A DNA stretch of 12,237 nucleotides from JAYQPQ01 sp038145405 (GTDB taxonomy: Bacteria; Pseudomonadota; Gammaproteobacteria; Pseudomonadales; GM7GCV1), in contig JAYQPQ010000054.1 of assembly GCA_038145405.1 (NCBI GenBank), positions 1 to 12,237 on the forward strand. The letters are read 5' to 3'. The stretch's first letter is position 1. Every line of letters starts with the position of its first letter. A program made the translations under genes and the position numbers. The notes below the pieces were generated by a model. The model saw only the letters and a program-made list of their open reading frames with translations, ran no database searches and had not been told where the DNA came from. Below, one piece after another: positions 1 to 6,986 of the stretch.

Positions 1-316
1 CGGTTATGTGTATACGAGACCAGATACAGGCTGGCCAGCCTGCGATCAGCCGTGATGATCTTGTTGCAGGCGCAGTAGTAGCAAACCCCGGCTGCAGAAG
101 GGGATGTGGAAGTAGAGCGACAGATCACGCCCGGAGGCATTGATTGGAACGCTCCACAGCCGCCCTAAATGCTTCCACCCCGAAGTCGTCGCGAAACTGC
201 GGCGCCGTGGGGTAGGAGGTATAGCGCGGCCCGGCCAGATCATAGCGGGAGATCAGATCGGCATTCCAGATCGGAGCAGTAGCCCGGGGCTTGGCGCTTA
301 TTCGTTGGCTCATCAT
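1..316 (-). pseudogene. hemN: Oxygen-independent coproporphyrinogen III dehydrogenase, 5' part, frameshifted and cut by window edge
   Basis: HemN is a cytoplasmic radical SAM enzyme that converts coproporphyrinogen III to protoporphyrinogen IX without oxygen, in haem synthesis. Read on the minus strand, the start codons at 316 or 313 lead into IWNADLISRYD and the HemN signature GPRYTSYPTAPQF. The reading frame then breaks near 136-150 and resumes one base later as ASGRDLSLYFHIPFC. It breaks again at a 4-C run (86-89 on the plus strand). Removing one base there restores CSRVCYYCACNKIIT, the CxxxCxxC motif that holds the 4Fe-4S cluster. A third shift near 17-22 is likely, since skipping a base gives YLSRIH, which fits the family pattern YLARLEREI. 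All three are single-base insertions, so sequencing or assembly error is as likely as a real pseudogene. The remaining ~350 residues lie outside the window. Family identity is secure; functional status is not. Confidence 0.85.
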
Positions 317-323
317 GGTCGGC

Positions 324-329
324 AGTTTA
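324..329 (-). promoter_or_regulatory. Candidate -10 element of hemN
   Basis: Minus-strand TAAACT matches TATAAT at 4 of 6 positions and lies where an FNR class II promoter would place its -10. Transcription would begin near 317, directly at the ATG at 316, implying a leaderless or almost leaderless message. No Shine-Dalgarno sequence is seen before 316. The call depends on the FNR box being real. Confidence 0.45.
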
Positions 330-351
330 GGCGGCGACCCTAGCACGAGCA

Positions 352-365
352 TTGATCCGAATCAT
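352..365 (-). promoter_or_regulatory. FNR/Anr-type binding site upstream of hemN
   Basis: The sequence TTGATCCGAATCAT matches the FNR/Anr consensus TTGAT-N4-ATCAA at 9 of 10 fixed positions. It sits just upstream of hemN, a classic target of Anr in pseudomonads. Its centre (358.5) is about 41.5 bases from the transcription start expected from the candidate -10 at 329-324, which is class II activator spacing. The site lies between divergent hemN and rnr, so an effect on rnr is possible but less likely. Confidence 0.7.
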
Positions 366-416
366 GGTTGTACGGATTTTGCTGAAGTGAGGAACCACTG
401 ACGGCGCAGAGCCTTG

Positions 417-2549
417 ATGTTAAGATATGGCCTTCCAATCAAACTATTCCCCATTTTGCCCAACAAGAAAAAGACCTCCTCCACACCGGCCAAAGGCCTG
501 ATCCAGGGTACGGTGATAGGCCACCCCGACGGCCACGGCTGGGTCTCCGCCAAACCCGAAGACGTCTACCTTAACCGCCACGAAATGCGCCTCGTGCTTC
601 CTGGCGATGAAGTGCTGGTGCGCCCCGGCCCACCCGATTACCGCGGCCGCGTGGAGGGAACCATTGTCGAGGTGCTACAGCGCAACGGCGCCAATCTGGT
701 GGGCCAGTTCCTAGCCAGCGATGGGTTCAGCTATGTGCGTCCGGATGACCCACGGGTTTCTCAGGACATCTATATTGATCCTGCCGATCAGGGCAATGCC
801 CGCCACGGCCAGATGGTGGTGGTGGAGCTGAAAGAGCAACCCACGCCCCATTCGCCGCCACGCGGCAGGGTTGTGGAGATTCTGGGCGACAAGATGGATC
901 CGGGCGTAGAAATTCAGGTAGCGATCCGCCGCTTTGGCATTCCACACGAGTGGCCCAAGGGCGTGCGCAAGGCAGCGCGCAGTCTGGGCGAAGAAGTCGC
1001 CGAGGCCGACAAGCTCAACCGGCTGGATTTGCGCAATACGCCGCTGATCACCATCGATGGTGCCGATGCGCGCGATTTTGACGACGCCGTGCACTGTGAA
1101 AAAAAGGGCGATGGCTGGATCCTGCGCGTCGCCATTGCCGATGTCTCCCACTATGTGCATGTCGGATCGGCACTGGATCAGGAGGCCGAGAAGCGCGGCA
1201 CCTCGGTCTATTTCCCCGATTTTGTAGTGCCCATGTTGCCGGAGGAAATTTCCAACGGTCTCTGTTCCCTTAACCCGCAAGTCGACCGCCTGGCCCTGGT
1301 GTGCGAGATACAGATCAACGCCAAGGGTCAAATCAGCAAATACCATTTCGCCGAGGCGGTGATCTGCTCGCATGCGCGGCTGACCTACGACCAGGTGTTT
1401 GCCATAATCGAGGGGCGCGGTGAAGGCCGCGCCCAGGAGATGCAGCCGCAGATCCAGGACCTCAATCAGCTTTACCAGCTGTTGCTGCGGGCGCGCAATC
1501 TGCGTGGCGCCCTGGATTTTGGCAGCACCGAGACACGGGTCATTTTCAATAGCCAGCGCAAGATTGAGCAGATCGTTCCGATCCAGCGCAACGATGCCCA
1601 TCGGCTGATCGAAGAGTGCATGCTATGCGCCAATATTTGTGCTGCCGATTTCCTCAAGCGGCACGAATTGGAAGGGCTGTACCGGGTGCACGAATCACCC
1701 AAGAACGAACGCCTGGAGATGCTGCGGGACTTCCTCTCTAACCTGGGGCTGCACTTGAGCGGCGGCGAACAGCCCAAACCCATGGATTTCAAGCGCCTTA
1801 CCGATCAGCTGACCAACCGCCCGGACCGCCACCTGATCGAAATGCAGGTTCTGCGTTCCCAGCAGCAGGCGGTGTATCAGCCGGAAAATCTCGGCCACTT
1901 TGGCCTGGCCTACGAGGCCTATACTCATTTCACCTCGCCCATTCGACGCTATCCCGATCTGCTGGTGCACCGTGCTATTCGTTCGGTGATTCGCAGCAAG
2001 CGTAAAACGTCTCTGGTGATCCGCTTCGAAGAGGCCGGTTTGCTCAAGCGTGCAACGATCTATCCCTACGATCTGGCGGCCCTGGATCAGCTCGGCCAGC
2101 ACTGTTCCATGACCGAAAGACGGGCCGAAGAAGCATCGCGCGATGTGCTGCAGTGGCTCAAATGCGAGTTCCTGCTCGACCGGGTTGGCGAGAAATTCCC
2201 CGCCATTGTGTCCGCCATTACCCCCTTCGGCCTGTTTGCCGAGCTGGAGGGTCTCTACATCGATGGCCTCGTTCATATCACGGCGCTGCCCAATGACTTC
2301 TATGATCATGACCCGGTGGCGCACAAGTTGATCGGCCGCAAGACACGGCGTATCTTTGGGCTTGGCGATCGCGCGCTGGTGCAGGTAGCCCGGGTCAGTC
2401 TGGACGAACGCAAGATTGATCTGGTGTTGGCCGACAGCAAGGAAGAACTTCGTATCGTGGCACCACGCGGCAAAAAGGACGACAAGAAGTTCGCCCGGAA
2501 AGAACGCGACAGACGGCACAAGCCGCGCAAACGTAAAAAACAACGATGA
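417..2549 (+). CDS. rnr: Ribonuclease R (3'-5' exoribonuclease), lacking the N-terminal helix-turn-helix domain
   Basis: RNase R degrades structured RNA processively from the 3' end in rRNA quality control and mRNA decay. Numbering from the ATG at 417 (710 aa), two cold-shock-like domains span roughly residues 28-170, starting at IQGTVIGHPDGHG. The RNB catalytic domain follows, with the metal-binding motif DGADARDFDD (D214, D220, D222, D223) and the signature HFTSPIRRYPD near residue 504. An S1 domain (about 590-670) contains IDGLVHITALPND, and the last ~40 residues form a Lys/Arg-rich tail. E. coli RNase R has 813 residues and an extra N-terminal winged-helix region of about 80 residues, which is absent here; the ~100 bases up to hemN leave no room for it. 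The start is uncertain: TTG 414 and ATG 417 are adjacent, and TTG 456 is another option. None has a good Shine-Dalgarno. The gene overlaps rlmB by 4 nt. Confidence 0.93.
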   Translation: MLRYGLPIKLFPILPNKKKTSSTPAKGLIQGTVIGHPDGHGWVSAKPEDVYLNRHEMRLVLPGDEVLVRPGPPDYRGRVEGTIVEVLQRNGANLVGQFLASDGFSYVRPDDPRVSQDIYIDPADQGNARHGQMVVVELKEQPTPHSPPRGRVVEILGDKMDPGVEIQVAIRRFGIPHEWPKGVRKAARSLGEEVAEADKLNRLDLRNTPLITIDGADARDFDDAVHCEKKGDGWILRVAIADVSHYVHVGSALDQEAEKRGTSVYFPDFVVPMLPEEISNGLCSLNPQVDRLALVCEIQINAKGQISKYHFAEAVICSHARLTYDQVFAIIEGRGEGRAQEMQPQIQDLNQLYQLLLRARNLRGALDFGSTETRVIFNSQRKIEQIVPIQRNDAHRLIEECMLCANICAADFLKRHELEGLYRVHESPKNERLEMLRDFLSNLGLHLSGGEQPKPMDFKRLTDQLTNRPDRHLIEMQVLRSQQQAVYQPENLGHFGLAYEAYTHFTSPIRRYPDLLVHRAIRSVIRSKRKTSLVIRFEEAGLLKRATIYPYDLAALDQLGQHCSMTERRAEEASRDVLQWLKCEFLLDRVGEKFPAIVSAITPFGLFAELEGLYIDGLVHITALPNDFYDHDPVAHKLIGRKTRRIFGLGDRALVQVARVSLDERKIDLVLADSKEELRIVAPRGKKDDKKFARKERDRRHKPRKRKKQR

Positions 2550-3304
2550 CCCACACGACCGATGTCATGGTCGGCTTTCACGCCGTCCAGTCCTTGTTGA
2601 AGACGGCCCCGAACCGGGCCAAATCGCTCATGGTTGTCGATAACCGCAATGATCAGCGCCTGCAGAAAACCATTCAGCTAGCCGAACGCGCCAATATTCC
2701 GGTCACCATTGTCTCTGCCACTGAACTGGATAAGTACGCTGACAACGTGCGCCATCAGGGCGTGGCCTTGCTGGCCTGCAAGACCAAGATGTACGACGAA
2801 GCCTGGATGCTCAACTACCTGTCCAGTCTCGACCATGCGCCGCTGGTGCTGGTGCTGGACGGCGTGACCGACCCCCACAACCTGGGCGCCTGTCTGCGCA
2901 GTGCGGATGGCGCCGGCGTCGATGCCGTGATCGTGCCGCGCGACAAATCCTGTGGTTTGACCCCAGTGGTGCGCAAGGTCGCCAGTGGCGCCGCCGAAAC
3001 CGTGCCCTTTGTGCTGGTGACCAACCTCAGCCGCACCCTGGACAAGCTCAAGGATGCCGGGCTCTGGATCGTGGGCGCAGCTGGCGAATCCGAACAGACC
3101 ATCTCCGAGCTGAACCTAGTTGGGCCCACTGCCGTGGTGTTGGGCTCGGAAGACCGGGGCCTGCGACACCTGACGCGAGAACGCTGTGACTTTTTGGCGC
3201 GCATTCCCATGCGCGGCAGCGTACAGAGCCTGAACGTCTCGGTGGCGACCGGCATTGTGCTCTTTGAGGCGGTGCGCCAGCGCCTGCTTCCCCAGGCTCC
3301 CTAG
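2546..3304 (+). CDS. rlmB: 23S rRNA (guanosine-2'-O-)-methyltransferase RlmB
   Basis: RlmB (SPOUT/TrmH family) methylates the ribose of G2251 in the 23S rRNA peptidyl-transferase P loop, using S-adenosylmethionine. The 252-residue length is typical. An N-terminal L30e-like substrate-binding domain covers about residues 6-80, including GFHAVQSLL. The knotted catalytic domain carries motif 1 (LDGVTDPHNLGACLRSA, with N112 and R118), motif 2 (VLGSEDRGL, E202) and motif 3 (IPMRGSVQSLNVSVA, residues 220-234, with S228 and N230). All key residues are present. The ATG overlaps the rnr stop (ATGA), so translation is probably coupled. The rnr-rlmB pairing is conserved in gammaproteobacteria. TrmH paralogues are an alternative, but length, motifs and neighbours favour RlmB. 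Confidence 0.95.
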   Translation: MTHTTDVMVGFHAVQSLLKTAPNRAKSLMVVDNRNDQRLQKTIQLAERANIPVTIVSATELDKYADNVRHQGVALLACKTKMYDEAWMLNYLSSLDHAPLVLVLDGVTDPHNLGACLRSADGAGVDAVIVPRDKSCGLTPVVRKVASGAAETVPFVLVTNLSRTLDKLKDAGLWIVGAAGESEQTISELNLVGPTAVVLGSEDRGLRHLTRERCDFLARIPMRGSVQSLNVSVATGIVLFEAVRQRLLPQAP

Positions 3305-3329
3305 CCCGCTCGACAGGGCACCCAATCGC

Positions 3330-3358
3330 TTGCAGAAAGAATAACTTAGGTCTATGAT
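3330..3358 (+). promoter_or_regulatory. Sigma70-type promoter of the rpsF operon
   Basis: TTGCAG (3330-3335) and TATGAT (3353-3358) are separated by exactly 17 bases and match the -35 and -10 consensus at 4/6 and 5/6 positions. It lies in the gap between rlmB and rpsF and would give a leader of about 75 nt. This is the best promoter visible in the window. Confidence 0.7.
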
Positions 3359-3366
3359 GCGCGGCC

Positions 3367-3417
3367 CCTGACAGCTCCGGCCGTCAGGCTCCTTGCCTCA
3401 CCGCTTGAACGGGAGGC
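3367..3417 (+). promoter_or_regulatory. Structured leader of rpsF, possible S6:S18 autoregulatory element
   Basis: Two hairpins lie between the promoter and rpsF. The first pairs CCTGAC (3367-3372) with GTCAGG (3383-3388). The second pairs GCCTC (3395-3399) with GAGGC (3413-3417) and contains ACCG at 3400-3403 next to a small loop. In many bacteria the S6:S18 protein complex binds a rpsF leader hairpin with a conserved, unpaired CCG and represses the operon. Here the CCG could also pair with CGG at 3410-3412, so the match is suggestive only. The hairpins are seen; the regulatory role is inferred. Confidence 0.4.
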
Positions 3418-3440
3418 TGCTTAATCCACAAGGAGACACA

Positions 3441-3905
3441 ATGCGTCATTACGAAATTGTTTTCATGGTTCACCCGGACCAGAGCGAAACAGTCCCGGCC
3501 ATGGTCGAGAAGTACAAGAGCACCGTCGAAAACGGCGGCGGCAAGGTGCATCGACTGGAAGACTGGGGTCGTCGCCAGCTCGCCTACCCGATCCAGAAAG
3601 TCCACAAGGCCCACTACGTTCTGATGAACATCGAGTGCGGCGCCGACGTGCTGGACGAGCTCACTACCAACTTCCGTTATAACGACGCCGTGCTGCGCAA
3701 CCTTATTGTGCGCCGCGAAGGTCCGATTACCGAAGAAACCCTCATCATGAAGGAAGAGCGCGAAGAGCAGCAGCGCGACGCCGCTCGCGAGGCTCAGCAG
3801 AGCAGCAAGCGCGAAGCCAAGGCTGAAGAAGCCGCTGCCGACGATGAGGCTGATGAAGATTACGATGCGTCCGCTGACGACAGCGACGAGCAGGAGGACA
3901 ACTAA
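3441..3905 (+). CDS. rpsF: 30S ribosomal protein S6
   Basis: S6 binds with S18 in the platform of the 30S subunit. The ATG at 3441 is chosen because it follows AAGGAG with good spacing and starts the canonical MRHYEIVFMVHPDQ. The protein has 154 residues: a ferredoxin-like core of about 95 residues (EDWGRRQLAYPIQK, then LRNLIVRREG near residue 86), followed by a tail that is charged at 104-130 and strongly acidic from about 134 (repeated Asp/Glu). E. coli S6 has about 131-135 residues with a C-terminal end modified by RimK with extra glutamates; this tail is genetically longer and acidic. First gene of the rpsF-rpsR-rplI operon. Its stop shares a base with the rpsR start. Confidence 0.97.
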   Translation: MRHYEIVFMVHPDQSETVPAMVEKYKSTVENGGGKVHRLEDWGRRQLAYPIQKVHKAHYVLMNIECGADVLDELTTNFRYNDAVLRNLIVRREGPITEETLIMKEEREEQQRDAAREAQQSSKREAKAEEAAADDEADEDYDASADDSDEQEDN

Positions 3906-4135
3906 TGGCTCGCTTTCCCCGACGTAGAAAATTCTGCAAATTCTCTGCAGAAGGCATTGATCAGATCGATTACAAGGATCTGGAAGTGCTGAAAGGTTTT
4001 ATCTCCGAAAACGGCAAGATCGTGCCCAGCCGCATTACTGGCACCAAGGCGCGCTATCAGCGTCAGCTGTCCGAAGCCATCAAGCAGGCGCGTTTTCTGG
4101 CGCTGCTGCCCTACACCGATAACCATCGGGCCTGA
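3905..4135 (+). CDS. rpsR: 30S ribosomal protein S18
   Basis: S18 (76 residues, E. coli 75) forms a heterodimer with S6 on 16S rRNA in the 30S platform. It matches the family over its full length: MARFPRRRKFCKF at the N-terminus, then IDYKDLEVLKGFI, GKIVPSRITGTKARYQRQL and a LLPYTD ending. Its ATG overlaps the rpsF TAA by one base (TAATG) and is preceded by a perfect AGGAGG at 3892-3897, so it can initiate both independently and by coupling. The single cysteine in RKFC is the usual one. Confidence 0.98.
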   Translation: MARFPRRRKFCKFSAEGIDQIDYKDLEVLKGFISENGKIVPSRITGTKARYQRQLSEAIKQARFLALLPYTDNHRA

Positions 4136-4146
4136 GGTGAATTGCA

Positions 4147-4596
4147 ATGGAAGTTATTCTGCTTGAGAAAATTGGTCGCCTCGGCAATATTGGCGACGAA
4201 GTTAAGGTAAAGCCCGGCTTTGGCCGCAACTACCTGATTCCCTATGGCAAGGCAGTTTCCGCGACGCCGGAAAACAAGGCCAAGTTTGAAGTTCGCCGCG
4301 CCGAACTGGAAAAAGCCGCAGCCGACAAGCTGACCCAGGCTCAGGGCCGCGCCCGCGCTATCGCTGAAGTAGGTGTTATCACCATCAAGGCGAATGCCAG
4401 CGAAGAGGGCAAACTCTTTGGTTCCGTCGGTCCCCGCGAAATCGAAGAAGCCTTCGATGCCAAGGGCGAGGCCGTCAACAAGAGCGAAGTGTTGATGCCG
4501 GAAGGCCCCATCCGCGAGGTGGGCGAGTTCGACATCGAGCTGTTGTTGCATGCCGACGTCGTCTGTACCATTAAGGTTGTTGTCGAAGCTGAATAA
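4147..4596 (+). CDS. rplI: 50S ribosomal protein L9
   Basis: L9 is a two-domain protein bound to 23S rRNA near the base of the L1 stalk. At 149 residues it equals the E. coli length. The N-terminal domain shows MEVILLEKIGRLGNIGDEV and the rRNA-binding signature GFGRNYLIPYGKA. A long connecting helix (about residues 41-75) is rich in Lys, Ala and Glu, and the C-terminal domain includes LFGSVGPREIEEA. An AGGTGA ribosome-binding site lies at 4135-4140, 11 bases after the start of the rpsR stop region. It is the last gene before the terminator at 4621-4655. Confidence 0.97.
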   Translation: MEVILLEKIGRLGNIGDEVKVKPGFGRNYLIPYGKAVSATPENKAKFEVRRAELEKAAADKLTQAQGRARAIAEVGVITIKANASEEGKLFGSVGPREIEEAFDAKGEAVNKSEVLMPEGPIREVGEFDIELLLHADVVCTIKVVVEAE

Positions 4597-4620
4597 GGCT
4601 TGGGATCACCGACCTGCAGG

Positions 4621-4655
4621 AAGCCGGAATAAGCTAACGCTGATCCGGCTTTTTT
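4621..4655 (+). terminator. Rho-independent terminator after rplI
   Basis: AAGCCGGA (4621-4628) pairs perfectly with TCCGGCTT (4644-4651), with a small inner AGC/GCT pairing, and is followed by T residues through 4655. It lies 24 bases after the rplI stop and closes the ribosomal protein operon. Confidence 0.9.
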
Positions 4656-4756
4656 GTCAGAGCCCGCTTTGTATCTGCGGCGCATTGTCCATGCGGTGTT
4701 AAAGCTGGCTTCGGAGTGCTCATGTGCTCACTGTACACTCTGCTTACTCAGCCAAT

Positions 4757-4786
4757 TTGCCTGGCCTTGGCTCGCGAGAAAATAAA
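4757..4786 (+). promoter_or_regulatory. Weak candidate promoter for the parA-like gene and dnaB
   Basis: TTGCCT (4757-4762) and AATAAA (4781-4786) are separated by 18 bases, each a partial match to the -35 and -10 consensus. Because a terminator lies just upstream, the parA-like gene and dnaB need their own promoter somewhere in 4656-4838. This is the best site I see there, but it is weak. Confidence 0.3.
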
Positions 4787-4838
4787 AAAGCTCGCAGTTT
4801 CGGCAAGGTTTCCGAAAGACCCATGACGGAATTCGTGA

Positions 4839-5549
4839 ATGAGCGACCAGGTACGCGTCTATATCCGCCCGCCAGCACCTCCCATGCGGCGCATTCTGGT
4901 TACCAACTCCAAGGGCGGCTGTGGCAAGAGTACCCTGTCCTCCAATATTGCTTCGGCCTTTGCCAATCAGGGCCATGTAACGGCGCTGGTAGACTGTGAT
5001 CCGCAGCAGACCGGTTCGTTCTGGCTATCGCGGCGCCCCGGCGATCTGGCAACTATTCACGGCGTGGTGGGTATCGATCAACCCTCCCGCCCCATGCTCG
5101 ACTGGCTGGTCCGCATCCCTCGCGGTACCGAACGTCTGGTTATCGACAGCCCCGGGGGCATCGCCAGCCATCGGCTCAACGATCTGATCGAGCGGGTCGA
5201 TGTGATCGTCATTCCCTTGCTGCCCTCGTCGATCGATATTCATGCCACCACGGAGTTCATCAAAGAGATCTACCTCACTACCTCCTTCCGCAATTCCAAT
5301 CGCAGGCTGATCGTGGTGGGCAACCGGGTGGACAAGCGCAACAAATATTTCCACCAGCTGAACCGTATCTTACGCCGCCTGGAGCTCGAAGACGTCGTTC
5401 ATATTCCCGATTCGTATATTTTCCTGCGTTGCATTGACGAAGGCATAGGAGTCATGGATATTCCCCCTTCGCCCCGCTATGCCGAGGCACAGAACGCCGT
5501 CACCGATCTGATCAGGAAAATGGAACCCGAGCATGAACCAAGCGCCTAG
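4839..5549 (+). CDS. ParA/MinD-family ATPase, orphan, 236 aa
   Basis: A small ParA-type (deviant Walker A) ATPase. Members bind ATP, dimerise and position DNA or protein cargo. The P-loop SKGGCGKST (residues 24-32) has the signature lysine K25 and the catalytic-site lysine K30. Walker A' is ALVDCDPQQT (D52, D54) and Walker B is LVIDSPGG (D103). There is no N-terminal DNA-binding domain such as plasmid ParA proteins carry. The ATG at 4839 gives a 15-residue leader before MRRILVTN; a start at residue 16 is possible. The usual partner parB is not adjacent; instead the gene lies between rplI and dnaB and its last 17 bases overlap the dnaB start. It is likely co-transcribed and translationally coupled with dnaB. 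ParA-type ATPase is secure; the cargo cannot be told from sequence. Confidence 0.9.
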   Translation: MSDQVRVYIRPPAPPMRRILVTNSKGGCGKSTLSSNIASAFANQGHVTALVDCDPQQTGSFWLSRRPGDLATIHGVVGIDQPSRPMLDWLVRIPRGTERLVIDSPGGIASHRLNDLIERVDVIVIPLLPSSIDIHATTEFIKEIYLTTSFRNSNRRLIVVGNRVDKRNKYFHQLNRILRRLELEDVVHIPDSYIFLRCIDEGIGVMDIPPSPRYAEAQNAVTDLIRKMEPEHEPSA

Positions 5550-6915
5550 CGAAAGCACGCCGCACAGCCGCAACCAGCAGTTGCCGCATTCGCTGGAAGC
5601 CGAGCAGGCCGTGCTGGGCGGCCTGATGCTGGCTGGGGACAAGGCTTTTGACAGCGTGGCCAGCATCCTGCGCGAGGACGACTTCTACCGCGCCGAACAC
5701 AAGCTGATCTTTAGCACCCTGACGCGCCTGGCCGAGGGTCGCGAGCCCTTTGACCCCATTACCGTCTGCGACGATCTCAACAGCCGCAAACAGCTCGGCA
5801 AGGCGGGTGGCGCGGCCTATGTCTCTGAGCTTGCGGCCAATACGCCCAGCGCTGCCAATATTCAGGCCTATGCCCGCATCGTGCGCGAACAGGCCACACT
5901 GCGGGCGCTGATCGGCGCCGCCACTGAGATTATTTCCCGCAGTTATAACCCGGAGGGCGATGAGTCCCACCAGTTGCTTAGCGAGGCCGAGCAGCGCTTT
6001 ATCGACATTTCCGAGGGGCGCCCGCGCGACCAGGGATTTCAGGACACCGAGACCCTGCTCAAGGGCGCTATCGACCGCATTGAAGAGCTCTACGAGTCGG
6101 GCGGTAACCTCACCGGTATCAGCAGCGGTTTTAACGATTTGGATGATAAAACCTCGGGCTGGCAGAAAGCCGACCTGATCGTGGTGGCGGCGCGTCCGTC
6201 TATGGGCAAGACCGCCTTTGCCCTCAACATGGTGGAGCATGCGCTGCTGCACGACGAGCGCCCCATTGTAGTGTTCAGTCTGGAAATGCCCGCCCAATCG
6301 CTGGTCATGCGTCTGCTGGCTTCGGTTGGCCGCATACCGCTCAAACATATCCGCGACGGCAAGCTCAGTGCCGATGAATGGGATCGTTTGTCAAAAGCGG
6401 CCGCGCGCCTAAAGGGTCGCCGGCTGTTTATCGACGATACGCCTGGACTGACTCCCATTGAGGTGCGTGCACGTACCCGCCGTCTGGTGCGCGAACACGG
6501 CATTCCAGGTCTGGTGATGCTGGATTACCTGCAGTTGATGCGGGTGGCTGGCAATACCGAGGGTCGTACCCAGGAGATTTCAGAGATTTCCCGCTCGCTC
6601 AAACAGCTGGCGCGGGAGTTCGACACGCCGGTGATTGCCCTGTCCCAGCTCAATCGCGGTGTGGAGCAGCGGCCCAACAAGCGACCCATGAACTCGGATT
6701 TGCGCGAATCTGGCGCCATCGAGCAAGACGCGGACGTCATTCTCTTTATCTACCGCGACGAGTATTACCACGAGGACAGCCCGGACAAGGGTATTGCCGA
6801 GATCATTATCGGCAAGCAGCGCAACGGTGAAATTGGCACCTGCAAGTTGCAGTTCCAGGGCGAATTCACCCGCTTTAACAATTTGGCCCGGGATTATTTC
6901 GCCGGGCCGCGCTAG
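5533..6915 (+). CDS. dnaB: Replicative DNA helicase DnaB
   Basis: DnaB is the hexameric 5'-3' helicase that unwinds DNA at the replication fork and recruits primase. The 460 residues fit the family (E. coli 471). The N-terminal domain starts at LPHSLEAEQAVLGGLM (about residue 17), followed by a linker near 160-190 and the RecA-like domain. The latter shows Walker A ARPSMGKTA (220-228), catalytic E250 in FSLEMP, Walker B VMLDYLQLM (D331), the conserved SQLNRGVEQR, and the arginine finger in KQRNG (R430). No intein is present at the Walker A or later sites where DnaB inteins often insert. The start codon lies inside the end of the parA-like gene, with no clear Shine-Dalgarno beyond a distant AGGA, which suggests coupled translation. 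Confidence 0.97.
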   Translation: MNQAPSESTPHSRNQQLPHSLEAEQAVLGGLMLAGDKAFDSVASILREDDFYRAEHKLIFSTLTRLAEGREPFDPITVCDDLNSRKQLGKAGGAAYVSELAANTPSAANIQAYARIVREQATLRALIGAATEIISRSYNPEGDESHQLLSEAEQRFIDISEGRPRDQGFQDTETLLKGAIDRIEELYESGGNLTGISSGFNDLDDKTSGWQKADLIVVAARPSMGKTAFALNMVEHALLHDERPIVVFSLEMPAQSLVMRLLASVGRIPLKHIRDGKLSADEWDRLSKAAARLKGRRLFIDDTPGLTPIEVRARTRRLVREHGIPGLVMLDYLQLMRVAGNTEGRTQEISEISRSLKQLAREFDTPVIALSQLNRGVEQRPNKRPMNSDLRESGAIEQDADVILFIYRDEYYHEDSPDKGIAEIIIGKQRNGEIGTCKLQFQGEFTRFNNLARDYFAGPR

Positions 6916-6919
6916 CCGC

Positions 6920-6949
6920 GCCAGGCTGGCGTTTGCGCCGACCTGTGGC
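6920..6949 (+). other. Hairpin in the dnaB-panC gap
   Basis: Two nested stems: GCCAGG (6920-6925) with CCTG-T-GGC (6942-6949, one bulged base), and GGCG (6928-6931) with CGCC (6936-6939) around a TTTG loop. There is no T run, so it is not a standard intrinsic terminator. It could slow readthrough or protect a 3' end. The structure is visible; the role is unknown. Confidence 0.35.
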
Positions 6950-6986
6950 TATGCTGGCCGCCCCTCTTCCTTACCCCGCCACGCCT

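Noticed and set aside
711..1601. Long open frame of 296 codons on the minus strand inside rnr
   Set aside because: It lies antisense to the well-conserved RNB domain of RNase R and shows no recognisable family motif; long opposite-strand frames are expected in GC-rich coding DNA.
1695..2543. Open frame of 282 codons on the minus strand across the 3' half of rnr
   Set aside because: Fully antisense to RNase R catalytic and S1 domains, with no recognisable domain or ribosome-binding site.
4724..4999. Plus-strand open frame of 91 codons before and within the parA-like gene
   Set aside because: It overlaps the parA-like P-loop region in another frame, has no ribosome-binding site and no recognisable motif.
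5512..6348. Open frame of 278 codons on the minus strand over dnaB
   Set aside because: Antisense to conserved DnaB motifs including Walker A; composition is that of a shadow frame.
6933..6986. Upstream TTG start for panC adding 18 residues
   Set aside because: The extra residues do not match the PanC family, and the ATG at 6987 gives the normal length; the region also forms a hairpin.
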